Below, in pieces: positions 1 to 11,009 of a DNA stretch of 34,230 bases; the first letter of the stretch is position 1; every line of letters starts with the position of its first letter. A program made the translations under genes and the position numbers. This stretch comes from Pigoraptor chileana (Eukaryota; Opisthokonta; Filasterea). A model generated the notes under the pieces. That model saw nothing but the letters and a program-made list of their open reading frames with translations, was not told the origin of the DNA and did no database searches. Where the stretch lies: positions 1 through 34,230 of the forward strand of contig CALSCR010000862.1 of the NCBI GenBank assembly GCA_943704495.1, read 5' to 3'.

Positions 1-175
1 GGGGGGAGTAGAGAGAAATAGAGACAGAGAGATATGCGTAGGATTCAAGTCAGTGTCTTGGGCGTTGGAGCTGTGCGCATGGGCTCCACAAGAGAGAGAC
101 TCAATGAGCATAATCATCAATGAAAGACGAATCATACTACAACGGCAACAGCCCTCATCCAAAAGTATAACCCAC

Positions 176-1136
176 CGATCGGCCACATCGGGATATGCGT
201 CCTCGGGAGAGTCAAGCAGATTATTTACGTTGACGTACGCCAGAGTGCCGTTGGACAGCTGAATGTAAGGCGTGAAGCGAAAGCTGAAGCGCATCTGCAA
301 ATATACGGCGAACAAAGATCCACAGAATTAGTGTTCGTGCCAGCGAAACGGGGAGTCGATACAGTCGCATTCGAATCAATCTTATGCTCCAATTTGCGAC
401 AACGACCGTCGTCCAAAATATGTGAACCAAAGCAGCAAAATTATTGTTGGGCAATCTGTTGTGATGGCTACGTGCAATCATCAATACTCACTCCATTAGT
501 ATTAAACCGTTCTCGATCAGAAAACGGGCTCTCTTCAGGATGCGACCCCAAATATAACGTGAACTTGTTTGCGAGCGCGAGATGGATCTGGCGGAAGTTC
601 GAGTCGCCGGCAACAACAACCCACCGCACCTTCGATGTGCACTGCTCGTCAAGATGATACTTAATCTCACACGACTCGATGGGCTGCCATTCATTCCCAG
701 ACCACTTGCCGGACGGGCAAAAAGACAGCCCCTCCAGAAAGTCGGGACGTCGTGATGCGATGATGAACTCCTTGATGTCGGTGGCGAACTTTGCGTTAAA
801 GTCGACAATTTTCTTTCGCGGATCCTGCTTCTTGAGAGGCTCTGCATTGGGTCCCGTCGTGCGATGTTCAATCACATGGTCGCGCAGTTTCTCCTCCACG
901 GTGCCTACGTAGCTCTCCATCAGTCGCAGCTTCTGCTCTGAATTGGCGACGACTTCTCGCATCGCGTCGGCTTGGTGTCGCAACTGGGATTCAAACTTGC
1001 GCGCCATTTGCAGCGTCTCGGCCGCGTGCTCGACCTCCAACTCGCGCACATAGTAAGTGAGGTAGAAGTTGAATCCGAAGAGAAGGAAAATACCTCCGGC
1101 TAGGAGAAAGAACGACCGCCCACCGCCTCCAGCCAT
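176..1136 (-). CDS. Type II membrane SGNH/PC-esterase-like protein, 3' end outside window
   Basis: Two exons are visible: 1136-492 (215 codons, phase 0) and 294-176, with donor GTGAGT after 492, acceptor TTTGCAG before 294 and a probable donor GTGGGT at 175. The gene continues past the left edge. The start is the only ATG before the hydrophobic segment. Residues about 8-28 form one membrane helix (SFFLLAGGIFLLFGFNFYL), and residues 30-90 are charged and probably coiled-coil. The lumenal part carries VVVAGDSNFRQIH, which fits block I (GDS) of the SGNH/PC-esterase fold found in FAM113 and TBL-like proteins. Seen: helix, coil and GDS motif. Inferred: Golgi/ER-lumenal esterase or acyltransferase type. 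The catalytic Asp-His block would lie in missing exons, so activity cannot be judged and the family assignment is moderate. Confidence 0.72.
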
Positions 1137-2149
1137 GACAAGCGTAGATCTCGTACTTGGGTATGGCTTATAATACAAACCACGAATTGGTGGGGAGGGG
1201 GGGGGGGGGGTTGTCCTTCTGAATCCTCCGCAAAAAGACAGAACAATGGGTATGCAACCGTAACACAAATAATACTTTGCATACGGAACGGCAACAATAT
1301 GAGTGACGATTGTGGCATCCGTATCGTACGTGCATGTCAGAGTGGGCGGCACACGACCACAGCGAACTTCCAGATGATCGACACCCACAGAACACGCACA
1401 ATATTACCTAATCTAGTCATAATTTGTAACATCAATCTTTATATGACATACACTGCTCCACAATAATCTTGCAATGGAATACTATCAACCCTATAACCCA
1501 TATTTGTACAGACTGAATGGTAACATGAAGACGCTTTAGGCAGGTATGTGCGCACGCTCCTGATTGGCTGGGAAAATTGAAATAGCCCGGTTCCGGTTGT
1601 ATTGAGCACTGATTGCGGGCGTTGATGTTGATGGTGCGTTCATTGGATGCCATCCAACGCTCTGTGGGAATGGTCGTGCCTCGCATATACGTGCGCAAAG
1701 TCTTTACGCGCTAGCCTCCCTTGGTTTGTTGGTTGCTTGCGAATATGAAAGACAATTTGGAATCAATTTATCTTTTTGAGAAGTTGATTTGCAATTAGGT
1801 GCATCTTGTGTTGTCAGGGTCCGTCTATATTTAGAACGGGCGCCAACGTCGCCAATTGTGCTTATTACCGAACACAGTGGAGTCGATATCCCGGTTTCGT
1901 TCCGACATTCTGACATTCCTCTGTAGCACTCAGCCGACCTTTCTCGGCCGCATTTACGAGAACGACTCGCACACTTGCAGTATCGTCAACACTTCATGTT
2001 CGCTGCGTAATCAACAGACATAATATTTTCAGCTCCTGGGCAGAAAGGCACCCATCGTCGGTTTCGCCGCCAATATGTCCGGTTGATATTATCACCCCAT
2101 CATAACCCCGTCTCCTAATTGAGCGGTGGTGCACAAGCCGTCGCATATC
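1137..2149. other. Divergent intergenic region between SGNH-like gene and kinase
   Basis: About 1 kb separates the two divergent start codons and must hold both promoters. It has a G homopolymer run near 1195-1210 and an A/T-rich TATTATAA-like sequence (minus strand) near 1166-1174, about 35 bp upstream of the minus-strand ATG, which could be a TATA element. No open frame here resembles a protein family and I see no RNA gene. Confidence 0.5.
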
Positions 2150-3269
2150 ATGGGTTCCGGGACACAGAGCAGCGTAGACTCTGCGCTGTTACGCAAAGTA
2201 ATGGACCGGTACGCACTCCATGCGAGCACCCTTCCGCCGCCCGTGGAGGTCAACAGCGGGCCGTCGATGCGGAATAGCCATGGCATGGTATCGCTCAAGG
2301 GGCATCTCCGAAAACGCAAGCCAACTCCTGCCGAAATTGGGGCGGATCTGCTGCGGTCGCGTCCGCCGCCGTCTGTGTCTGCGGGCATCACGTCCATGAT
2401 TGCAGCAAGGACACGTGGCCCAAAGCCAGCGTACTCTTTCGAGGCAGCGGCAGCAGAGTCCATCCTTGCCGCGGAAATACTCGCGAAGGTTAGGCAACAT
2501 GCAAATCTCCCCCCACTTGCGCCCCCAATCATACCGGATGAGGAGGAAACTACAAACGCTCCCGGGCGGCCGCTCCCACTGGTGCCAGAACTCGTCAAGA
2601 AGCCGGCACAACGTTTATTTCCGGACTTTCGACCACCCGCGACGGCCATTTACGTGGGACTCAAACCGAACGAGCGTATTGGAGACTATGTATTGAACAG
2701 GCGCATCGCCCAGGGATCCATGTCGGCCATCATCGAGGCAACGCACCGACTTACCGATGCAAAGGTGAGCAGCAATTGAGTGGCTTTTTCTGTTCATAAA
2801 ACAGTGGTTTTTCTGTGGAGACAAGGCTTCGTGAGTATATTCTCAATGACTGATAAGAGCAACAACAAATCAACATAATTATTTCCGTTTCTTACAGGTT
2901 GCGCTCAAGATTGTGCGAAAGCGATATAGCGCAACTGACAATACTGGGGCGTGCGATGCATCGTATGACGTCGGCAGATTTGGCCAGATTCTACTCCGGG
3001 AGGCTGCAGTTTTGCGTCGCTTGCAGGCACATCCCTGTGTCGTTAAGATCTACGAGGTTGTAGAGACAGATGAGGTCGTTGCGCTTGCACTGGAACGAAT
3101 AGGGACGGAATACCGACGACTGACGGATCGGTTGCTGTCTGACGGACCGATTGAGGAGACAGTGGCCAAGGAGATCATGCGACAGCTCTTGTCGACGCTT
3201 GCGTTTGTGCATGATCAAAAGATTCTTCACAAGTGAGTGCATTGACTTTGTTGTCTCGTCCTTTTGCTA

Positions 3270-3348
<79 letters not shown>

Positions 3349-4133
3349 CCATGGGGTTGGTGCTCAGTGTGTGTTTGTTGCTCTTAAGGTGGATGTTATT
3401 GTTGTCATCCGATCCTCACTGCTTTCGATTGATTGGCAGGTGTTGATATGTTCGGTGTCTAGACATTCATTTTTTTCTTGCGTGCCTTATATAATAATGT
3501 AATTATTTTATGTTTGTTTCGTTTCCTTTTCTTTATTTTTTCACCAGGGACGTCACAACTAACAATATTCTCGTCAGCGACGAAACAGACGAAATCAAGC
3601 TCATCGGTGTGTGAAGACGTTACTGCGGATACATGCATCACCCCTCTGCCTTTTGCAAACTCTGTCTTGTATTTATTGTGTTGCGCGGTCTGTCTGTAGC
3701 AAATGGGGAATTCGCTTTTATTGTGTGTCGCATGCGATTCAACACTTTTTCTCGTTGGTTCCCTTTCTGTGCTTTTATTCATTTTCATTTTTGTTCCTTT
3801 TAGATTTCGGTCGTGCGGCACAATTTACGGCGAGTCGCTCACTTTCAGAGGCGAACGCAAACGTCTCGTTTGCTACGAATGACACGCTCATTGGAAAGAA
3901 ATGTGTTGGTCCTGAGATAGACCTATGGGGATGGTACGTTCACGCACACCGAGGATGTAGCAGTGTTCTCGTTTCGGTGGATATGCAGTATGCACATGCC
4001 CATAAACCAAGTAGTAAGAGCACCTTTTACGTGTACATTTTAAGATCATGTGCATGTTGTATTGCGTGTCAAATTCATTTCACAGTGATTGCGCTGCCAC
4101 ATACTCACATTCTTGTTGCATTGTCAATATAAT

Positions 4134-4167
<34 letters not shown>

Positions 4168-5774
4168 CGCATGCAGCGGCGTGTGCCTTCACGCAATGCT
4201 CGTGGGGAAGCCTCCAAGAACAAACGAGGCCGTCATTGGCTCTCACGTGCATGCATTCGACGCAAACGCGTCGCACAACGCAAAACCGGCTACTGGATTC
4301 CACTTTGAGCTCCCGCCAAATGCATCCGGGGGTGAGTTTGGTTCTGTTGGTCGTCGACGTCGGCACAAATTGACGGTCGTACCGCAAAAAATGTATTATT
4401 TTTTCATGTTAATAATTGGTATGTTGGTTTGTGATGGCAGTTATGATTTTTGGTTCGGTTTTTGATGCAATGGATGTCTTCAATGCATGCGATTCCATTG
4501 TAGTATCGAGATTGTGCTTTGTGTTGGTGTGATGATGTGCGTATCTCACTCGTGTTGCTTATTCTGTTGTCATTCTTGTGTGTTGTTTTCTTCTTTTGCC
4601 TCCTCCATGCATGTCCACAGACCTCAAGGCATTCTTTCATGCACTCCTCGATCCTGCCTTTGCGCGAAAACTGCGTCTGAAGAGTATTGACGACTTTCTG
4701 GACCACGTGTGGATGGTTGGCAATGAGGAGGCTCTCGTGGAAAGCAGCGGTCCAAGCATCTTGCAGAGACCTTCCGTATCGTTCGACATTCGAAAAACAT
4801 ATGTTGACGATGCCCAGACAGAGGCCGCGTCTGCGTCTACCTCTTCTGGCACTGCGGCTACGAGCGGCTCTCAACCGGTCCCAGCAGGCGACGCATCGTC
4901 CGTCGTGAGGACGTGGCATTCGGACCTCTATCCTCAGCTGAACATGCACATTGCGCCGGAGTCGTCTGTGCCAACGTCGTCCTCTGCACTCCCTGCGATC
5001 GACAGTGCTGCAAAGTCGACGGCAACGTTGACGCTTTCACCGTCGGTAAAAGGAACCGCAGTCCCTATGCCCCGCAAGTCTGTGTTTTCATCCATAGCCG
5101 AGGCGCTTGAGAAGCCAAACATCGTGAGAGACGCGCGACAATCCATGCAAGCGTCTGGTGCGGTTGAGCAAGCGTGGTTCACACGGCAGCGGTCTCGCGA
5201 TAAGGTCATGTCCTCGCGCGCAAAAATTCTGCAGGCCAGTTTTGCAGCTGCAGCGGCTGCATCGACGGCGGCCGCAGCCCGCAAACAAATGTCGCAAGCG
5301 CGTCTCTTGCCGATCAGCTCACAAGGAAGGCACGAAGGTGTTGTGGAACGCCAGCGTCGTGAGCGTGAGGTGGAGGAGGTGCGGCAAGTGCATCGCTGGG
5401 TGCAGGGGAGAATGCATGATCTGGGCTTCTCAACAACTATCGTCTCGAAAGTTGCAGTGTCGCTGGAGGCAATTACCGGGAATGTTATTGAAGATAATGA
5501 CGGGGATGGCGAAGAGCCCTCCATTTCATCTACGGCGCGCCGTGGGCGGCCAGAGTTGGATTCTGCCGCGGCGACGTACCGCCTGCTCTTCGACTCTAAG
5601 CTATCGGAAAAGCGGGCCGCACTCAAGCGCCACAACAGCATTCTCAACTTCAACACGCGCCTTGCTGCTGTCAAGGCAAGACGAGGATTGATTGCGGCGG
5701 GTTCTCACTCCCACGGCAGCTCGTCGACCCGAAAGGAGGATCAGTCTCCCCCGCAGGTGCTTAAGCTGCATTAG
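2150..5774 (+). CDS. CAMK-like Ser/Thr protein kinase with degenerate catalytic motifs
   Basis: Six exons: 2150-2764, 2898-3232, 3548-3606, 3804-3933, 4177-4331, 4621-5774; 815 aa, stop TAG. The ATG at 2150 is used because the longer frame upstream begins with GTG. The kinase domain spans about residues 178-463: modified glycine loop IAQGSMSAI, VALK with Lys209, catalytic loop HKDVTTNN (Asp318, Asn323), DFG at 337-339, GPEIDLWGCGV at 372-382 and the closing helix near DHVWM (459-463). Spacing from DFG to the DxW motif is the same as in MARK/SNF1-type CAMKL kinases, so the fold is probably intact. The usual catalytic-loop Lys is Thr320, and the APE position reads TND. The 350-residue tail is Ala/Ser-rich with a charged helical stretch near REREVEEVRQVH. 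It is either a weak kinase or a pseudokinase; substrate unknown. Confidence 0.9.
3272..3347. repeat. (TG)38 microsatellite in kinase intron 2
   Basis: A perfect 76-bp TG dinucleotide tract lies within the 315-bp second intron of the kinase gene. It is on the sense strand of the gene. Its Cys-Val reading frames are not coding. Confidence 0.97.
4136..4167. repeat. (TG)n microsatellite next to kinase exon 5 acceptor
   Basis: About 16 TG units end ten bases before the acceptor of kinase exon 5 (tract, then ttcgcatgcag). The tract therefore occupies the place normally held by the polypyrimidine tract. Confidence 0.93.
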
Positions 5775-6922
5775 AGTGGTGTGGATCACGCCTGGAAAAC
5801 TGCGGTCACCTTTGTTTTATTTGCCTTGTTCAGTGATTTGCTGTCGGTTTTTTTAATCTTTCATTCATTAAACTTGCGATGTTCTGCTGAACATGTTTTG
5901 TGCAAACTGCCGATACTTAAGTAAAGTGGTCTTTTCCCCGTCACTGACACACGTAGATCGCGCCGGTGTGGTGTGCTGACTGGGACACGTGAATGCATGT
6001 TTACGAGGTATCCTTCATGTCAAAACAGCCCCATATGTTTATATCCCCTCATGTAGCGGAATCTTTTCCCCGTCACTGACACACATGGATGGCTGGTGTG
6101 GTGTAGTGACGGACACGCATGCTTACCAGGTGTATATACTTCATGCCGGGAAATAGCCCCATATGTTTATATCCGCCGGGGCCAAGCGAATCGCCCAATC
6201 GTATCCGGACGCGGGTGTCACATTTAGACTGAACGAAGGGCCCAAATGACAGCCGTATTTCGGCCACATTTCAATTCAAGTGGCACCGGGCAACCCGTAA
6301 CCCCCACCCTCGCATCCACTGGAGGTCCGCCCTGGCAACATGTCGACTGATGTTGACGGCATTTTTTTATGTTTCATCGGCTCGCAATTGGAGGAATCGT
6401 GTTCAGTAGCAGTGGAAGGATGTAATTGTTGAAGATTCAAAGAAGGAGTCGATGCAGAGATAGAACAAGCACATAACACCGTTGTCTTCGCCCTGCTGAA
6501 ATATTTCTCGTTTTTATCGTTTGCAGAGAACTCTGCAAAGAAACAACAAAGTGATAGCGGTTGGAATCGTCGTCTGTTTCATTGCGGCACAAACGTCACA
6601 TCAATTCTACTCGAACGAATCAGAACTGTGTGCAACCACGAGGTTTTGAGGAACCGCATCACCCCATCGATGGGCCGTCAGCGTGGCTCCAACTTGTAAC
6701 CCCCATGGCGGGTGAACGCACGCACTTGCGGCAGTAACACGGCACACAGCCTTACGACAACCTTTCGGTCGGTCTGCGCATCCCTAATGGTGTTGATCGA
6801 GTCATAGTCCTGGAGTTAAATCTCCTATTGTTGGAGGATTGGGGCCCTCAGTTTCAGTGTCCAATCCCTTCCTGTGTTGCCCGTTCTGCGGGTGAACGCG
6901 AGAAGGGACTAACGCGAACAGT
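5775..6922. other. Intergenic region between kinase and EF-hand gene
   Basis: It holds the kinase 3' UTR, a diverged 132-bp tandem repeat (5931-6173) and about 700 bp of unique sequence with no supported gene. The EF-hand promoter should lie in its right half, but I see no clear TATA box. Confidence 0.5.
5931..6173. repeat. Diverged two-copy tandem repeat, period about 132 bp
   Basis: Copy 1 starts at 5931 and copy 2 at 6063, both with cttttccccgtcactgacac. Both then carry a ggtgtggtgt segment and end with ccccatatgtttatatcc. Small indels and substitutions in between show the duplication is not recent. It contains no open frame of note. Confidence 0.85.
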
Positions 6923-7010
6923 ATGGGGTGTCGCCCTAGCTTTCCACTCAAAGATGACACCATCTGCTTCTACGAGCCGCACTTGTTTTCATCGACAGGT
7001 GTGTAATATG

Positions 7011-7045
<35 letters not shown>

Positions 7046-7934
7046 ATGTGTGTATATGGGATGGAGAGGAAGAAATGACATTATTTTTCTGTGTTGCGTA
7101 TTATGTGCCATGTATATGTCACTACGTCATGTCTGTGTCTCACCCTGGGCACCCGAGGTCTACTAACGATGCAAAAACTCGAATCATACAGGCTCCTTGC
7201 TCCCTGTCGAAAGTGCGCAATCTTCCTTGCCGGCGACGCACAAATTGAAAACACATAGAGTATCTTGTTGGGAAGACGCCGACGACGGAACGGGTCCCCC
7301 ACAAAAGACTGTAAAGTATGTCAATTCGTACGATGCGCAACAAACGCGCCTCTGGAACCGTTTGCAGTCGGAGAGGGAAAGAGTCAACACGCAACGAAAG
7401 AACATTGAGGGTGCGTGTCGCTTATATCAATGTCTGTGTGCTCTGTGTGCGTCACATGCGGAATCTGGTCGTCGTTGTGCGTTCTGTTCTGCCAGTGCAT
7501 GCTGAGGAGGGCGGGATCATTCAATCCTCATTTTGTGTTGCAGTGCTCGTTCTCACACATATTTTTCTTCATTGCCATTGCAGAGATGGACTTTTCAAAG
7601 CTGCGACAAAAGTTCCCTCAATGGACGGAGGGCGAGCTTGCCAATCTGCACATGCAGTTCCAAATGTTTGATCTCAATGGCGACAATACCATCGACTTTG
7701 ACGTGAGTGGATCCTGTTACAACACCGTGGTCTATTGTGTGCAAGCAATGACAGTGACATTTTTCTTCATTGGTATCCTTCATGTAGCGATGTGTGTGTG
7801 TGTGTGTGTGGGTGTGCATCGTGCATCGGATTCTTCAATGCAACCTCACTCTCTCTTTCTCTCTCTTACTCTCTCTTCTCTCTCTCTCTATGTTTGGAGT
7901 CGATGGGCCCAGGCCTAAAGCGTTTTGAGACTGA

Positions 7935-7982
<48 letters not shown>

Positions 7983-8024
7983 GCACAGCGCCTAAGCCAC
8001 TGATTTGAATCCTAAATCTCTCTA

Positions 8025-8055
<31 letters not shown>

Positions 8056-8904
8056 CGCTCTTTTCTCTGGTTTGTGGAGCCCATGGATAGCGCCTTAGAC
8101 ACCGACTTTATCCTACATTTCATACCAATGGGCTGCGTTGTGTTCACATACGTGTTGAGCAGTGAACGTACTCAGACATCCACACACTCACGTTTCGTCT
8201 GTTAGTCCGTGGCACTTTTGTCCAGTGCAGCAACTGAATTTTGTAATGTATCTGCATCCCCCTTTTCTGTCCATGACGTACCCGCGTGCCCAACGTGCAC
8301 AGGAATTGAACTACATGTTGGATGAGCTCAACGATGAGACGAGCCATGAGGAGCGATACAAGCACTTTTGCTCGGTGGACACGGACGGGTCAGGCTGCGT
8401 CGAGTTTGAGGAGTTTTTGCAGGTATGGGAGGGGGGAAAACACATACACATGCGCGCACACACACATGACTCATGCACTGTTTGTGTGTTAGGAATGCAA
8501 TCCAGACGCACTCAGTGGATTGTGCAGTCGTGGGACTGTGAATCGGTTGAGTATATATAGTCTTTCACCGGCCCGGCATAGTCCATTTAATCTCCATGCA
8601 ATCTGCGCCATTGTGAAGTAAGCCATATTTATACACTATTCTTCCTTTATTAACTTTACTTCCGTATCCTTTTTGTTGTGGCCGTGTTCGTTCGTTTTTT
8701 GTTCGTTTGTTTCTTTGTTTGTTTGTTTGTTTGTTTGTTTGGTTTTCTCGTGCGATTGCAAAACAGCTCGTGGCTCAAGTGCAAGAAGGCACGGCGGACA
8801 ATTCGACGGGCTTTGGGGCCCTTTATGCAATGGCGTCGGAGCGCATCAACCGATTACAAGGGCGGATGACAGTCAACCATCAAATCCAAGTCGGTCTATT
8901 TTAA
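6923..8904 (+). CDS. EF-hand calcium-binding protein with N-terminal dual-acylation motif
   Basis: Five exons: 6923-6998, 7192-7410, 7584-7702, 8303-8422, 8767-8904; 223 aa, stop TAA. All junction phases agree (1, 1, 0, 0). The N-terminus MGCRPS has Gly2, Cys3 and Ser6, the pattern for N-myristoylation plus palmitoylation, so membrane attachment is likely. Residues 85-104 are charged and helical (QSERERVNTQRK). EF-hand 1 is D128-L-N-G-D-N-T-I-D-F-D-E139; it is rebuilt only by joining exons 3 and 4, which supports the model. EF-hand 2 is D164-T-D-G-S-G-C-V-E-F-E-E175. Both loops have all Ca-binding positions. The 45-residue C-terminus is not recognised. I know no family with this exact layout; it may be a Ca-regulated membrane adaptor, which is inference. 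Confidence 0.87.
7841..8062. repeat. CT-rich microsatellite array in EF-hand intron 3
   Basis: Three (CT)n tracts (about 7841-7889, 7938-7979 and 8018-8062) alternate with short similar spacers that contain a gcgcct(t/a)aga/c-like core (near 7911, 7989 and 8090). The whole lies in a 600-bp intron. The alternation suggests an old tandem repeat of about 90 bp whose CT part has expanded. Confidence 0.8.
8701..8742. repeat. (GTTT)n microsatellite in EF-hand intron 4
   Basis: About ten imperfect GTTT units on the sense strand, some 25 bp upstream of the acceptor of the last EF-hand exon. They may double as the polypyrimidine tract. Confidence 0.9.
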
Positions 8905-10851
8905 AAACTCGTTTCGGATACTTTGTTTATCTACTGTAAATGTATTGCGGCTCTGTTTTGTATGTATATGCGTTGTGCGTGCGTGTGCGCGTGTGCGTTG
9001 CGATTGCGTGTGCTTGCGTCGGTGCGTTGTGTTTGCTATCACTTTGTTGCCATTTAGGCTTTACGTATGGATCCCCAAACTAATTGATGGATCACTTTAG
9101 CTGACCCAATAGGAAAATGTACATGTATAAATTTACAAACATTGGTCGTAAGCTCTTTGGACTCCAGGGACCATTTAAAAACGATCGAGATTTGTTTATG
9201 TTGTTCTGGGATAGCAATGGTTTGTCCCTCGATATCAGTAGGACGATAAGTTGCGTGAAAATGGCAGGTTCCGGTGATCTTAATTGAGCAGTCGTGCATG
9301 AAAAAAGTTCGACCACAATAATCCCATCCTACAACTCAGATGCTGCTATTTTTTTGTTTGTTAAAAATGGATTGACAGTGCAAGAAACCATGCACAGAAC
9401 AACACTTGTGTGCTCGCAGCCCGCCTATTAGGAAGAAAGATCTACACAGGAAAAAAAGCCATTTCAACCAAACCGCAATTACCGCAAAATCCACTGCCAC
9501 GGAACGGAAGGAAAAACAGCCAAACATGCAATTTCGCACGTCACAAGGAGGATTACTTTCCAAACCAAAGTCAACCGAATTTCGGTCTTCTGCGAACCCA
9601 TTTCGGTGGACTCCACGCGGGCGCACATGCTGCTTATATATGCACTTTGCGTGCTTCCATTTGATAGTAAGCTCGTCTGTAAACAACCGCAAATAGAGCG
9701 ACTGCAATACTTTCTAAATCAATGCAAGGGTTTATAATAATTTAAATAACATACATCTTGTTCCACGCACGCGCCAACCACACAAAGCCGGGATGAAGCG
9801 CACTGCCGTGGAAACTTCGCCAACACCCCCACGGTAACATGCGTGTCATCCCAGTGGCTGTCCACACACCATCCCACCCACCGCAGAAACCACTGACAGA
9901 ACAAGGTGCATGCACGCACGCACGCACACACGCCACGCACGCCAGTGACAGGCAGGCACGCAAACTGCAATGTCAAGCGCAAACTACCCCGATTGCTCCA
10001 CTTTTCCCCGCAAGCATGCACTCACCGTGCCGTCATACCGACACACACACGCACACGCACACACGCACAAAGACACGCCAAAAGAGCACAAAAACGCGAT
10101 TCTGTCGTCGTTTGCGCAAAAAGCAGCCAATCACAGCCGTCGGATCAAACAGGGTCTCTCCACGTGCGGACCGCAAACACCCGCAGCTCACCCCATCTTC
10201 CCATAATAATTGTATCAAACCAACATGTGCAATCAATCGCACCACATGTTGCGCTTTTGTATCGCTTCAGTATTGAAACACAGATCATCGTGCGCTTGCT
10301 ACAGACGGCCCATAGTGACATCATTGATGCGTTGGATCCGTCCACCGAATCCAGCCAATGGCGTGCGTCCATTTCATCACTTTGTGTCAGTATGGCGTTG
10401 TGTATGGCTTCCCCCTCCCCCGTGCGAGGTCGCCTTGTTACACACACGCACGTTGCACTAGTCGAACCGACTCTTCCTTCTCCACACACCCTTCTCGCCC
10501 TCACCATTGGCCAATGCACGCAGAATGTGCATGCACCCACACGCAAGACTCCTCCACTTCCACGCCATGGCACTCTGCTGCCGTGCTTTCGTCACGGATT
10601 GTCGAGGCACTGCAGTGTGGGTGTGGTGTGCACACGCTGTACAGACGAGCATCCTATATTAGAGTGAATCTCTCTCCACTGAAGACCTACAACGCTCCAA
10701 CCCTTCTCGAAAGACTCTGCCACCTCGAGTCATACATAAGCCCTCACACGCGCCTCGGTACATCAAACTTCAAAGGAGGAACCCTCGCTCGATGTGCGTT
10801 GGATGTTTCTGCACAACTTTGGCTGCAAACAACGAACGCTGCACGTCGGAG
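8905..10851. other. Long intergenic region, no supported gene
   Basis: Nearly 2 kb without a recognisable gene. The left part is A/T-rich. The stretch 9900-10080 is rich in CA and CACG repeats. A long frame on + at 9906-10667 is open partly because of these repeats; its middle (about 10263-10380) has coding-like codons but matches nothing I know. An inverted CCAAT pair (attggccaat) lies near 10506-10515. Confidence 0.45.
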
Positions 10852-10858
10852 TATAAAA
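10852..10858 (+). promoter_or_regulatory. TATA box of the tail-anchored protein gene
   Basis: TATAAAA within gtataaaaagg lies 152 bp upstream of the ATG at 11010. This is a good match to the TATA consensus and would place transcription start near 10880-10890, giving a 5' leader of about 120-130 nt. Confidence 0.6.
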
Positions 10859-11009
10859 AGGAGAGGGCACCCCCGCTATCTCCAAAGCTGTATACCTGCG
10901 GTCCCCGAATGAGCTGTGACATGCTTTTAACAAGTCGAAGTTGACGCTACGCGTGACAAGAAAAACAGCCTTCGCCTATTAAAAACATTCTCACAAGTGA
11001 GACAAGAAA

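Noticed and set aside
3548-4180. First impression that the kinase has a deletion between APE and the DxW motif
   Set aside because: GPEIDLWG lines up with the GPEVDVWS motif of MARK-type kinases, and the DFG-to-DxW spacing is the normal 43 residues. The APE site is substituted, not deleted.
4934-5674. A 246-codon minus-strand frame opposite the kinase
   Set aside because: It is the shadow of the kinase's Ala/Ser/Arg-rich last exon and has no homology.
9906-10667. A 253-codon + frame and overlapping frames on the minus strand
   Set aside because: Kept open partly by CA repeats; no ATG in good context and no family match. The stretch 10263-10380 has coding-like codons but cannot be placed in a gene.
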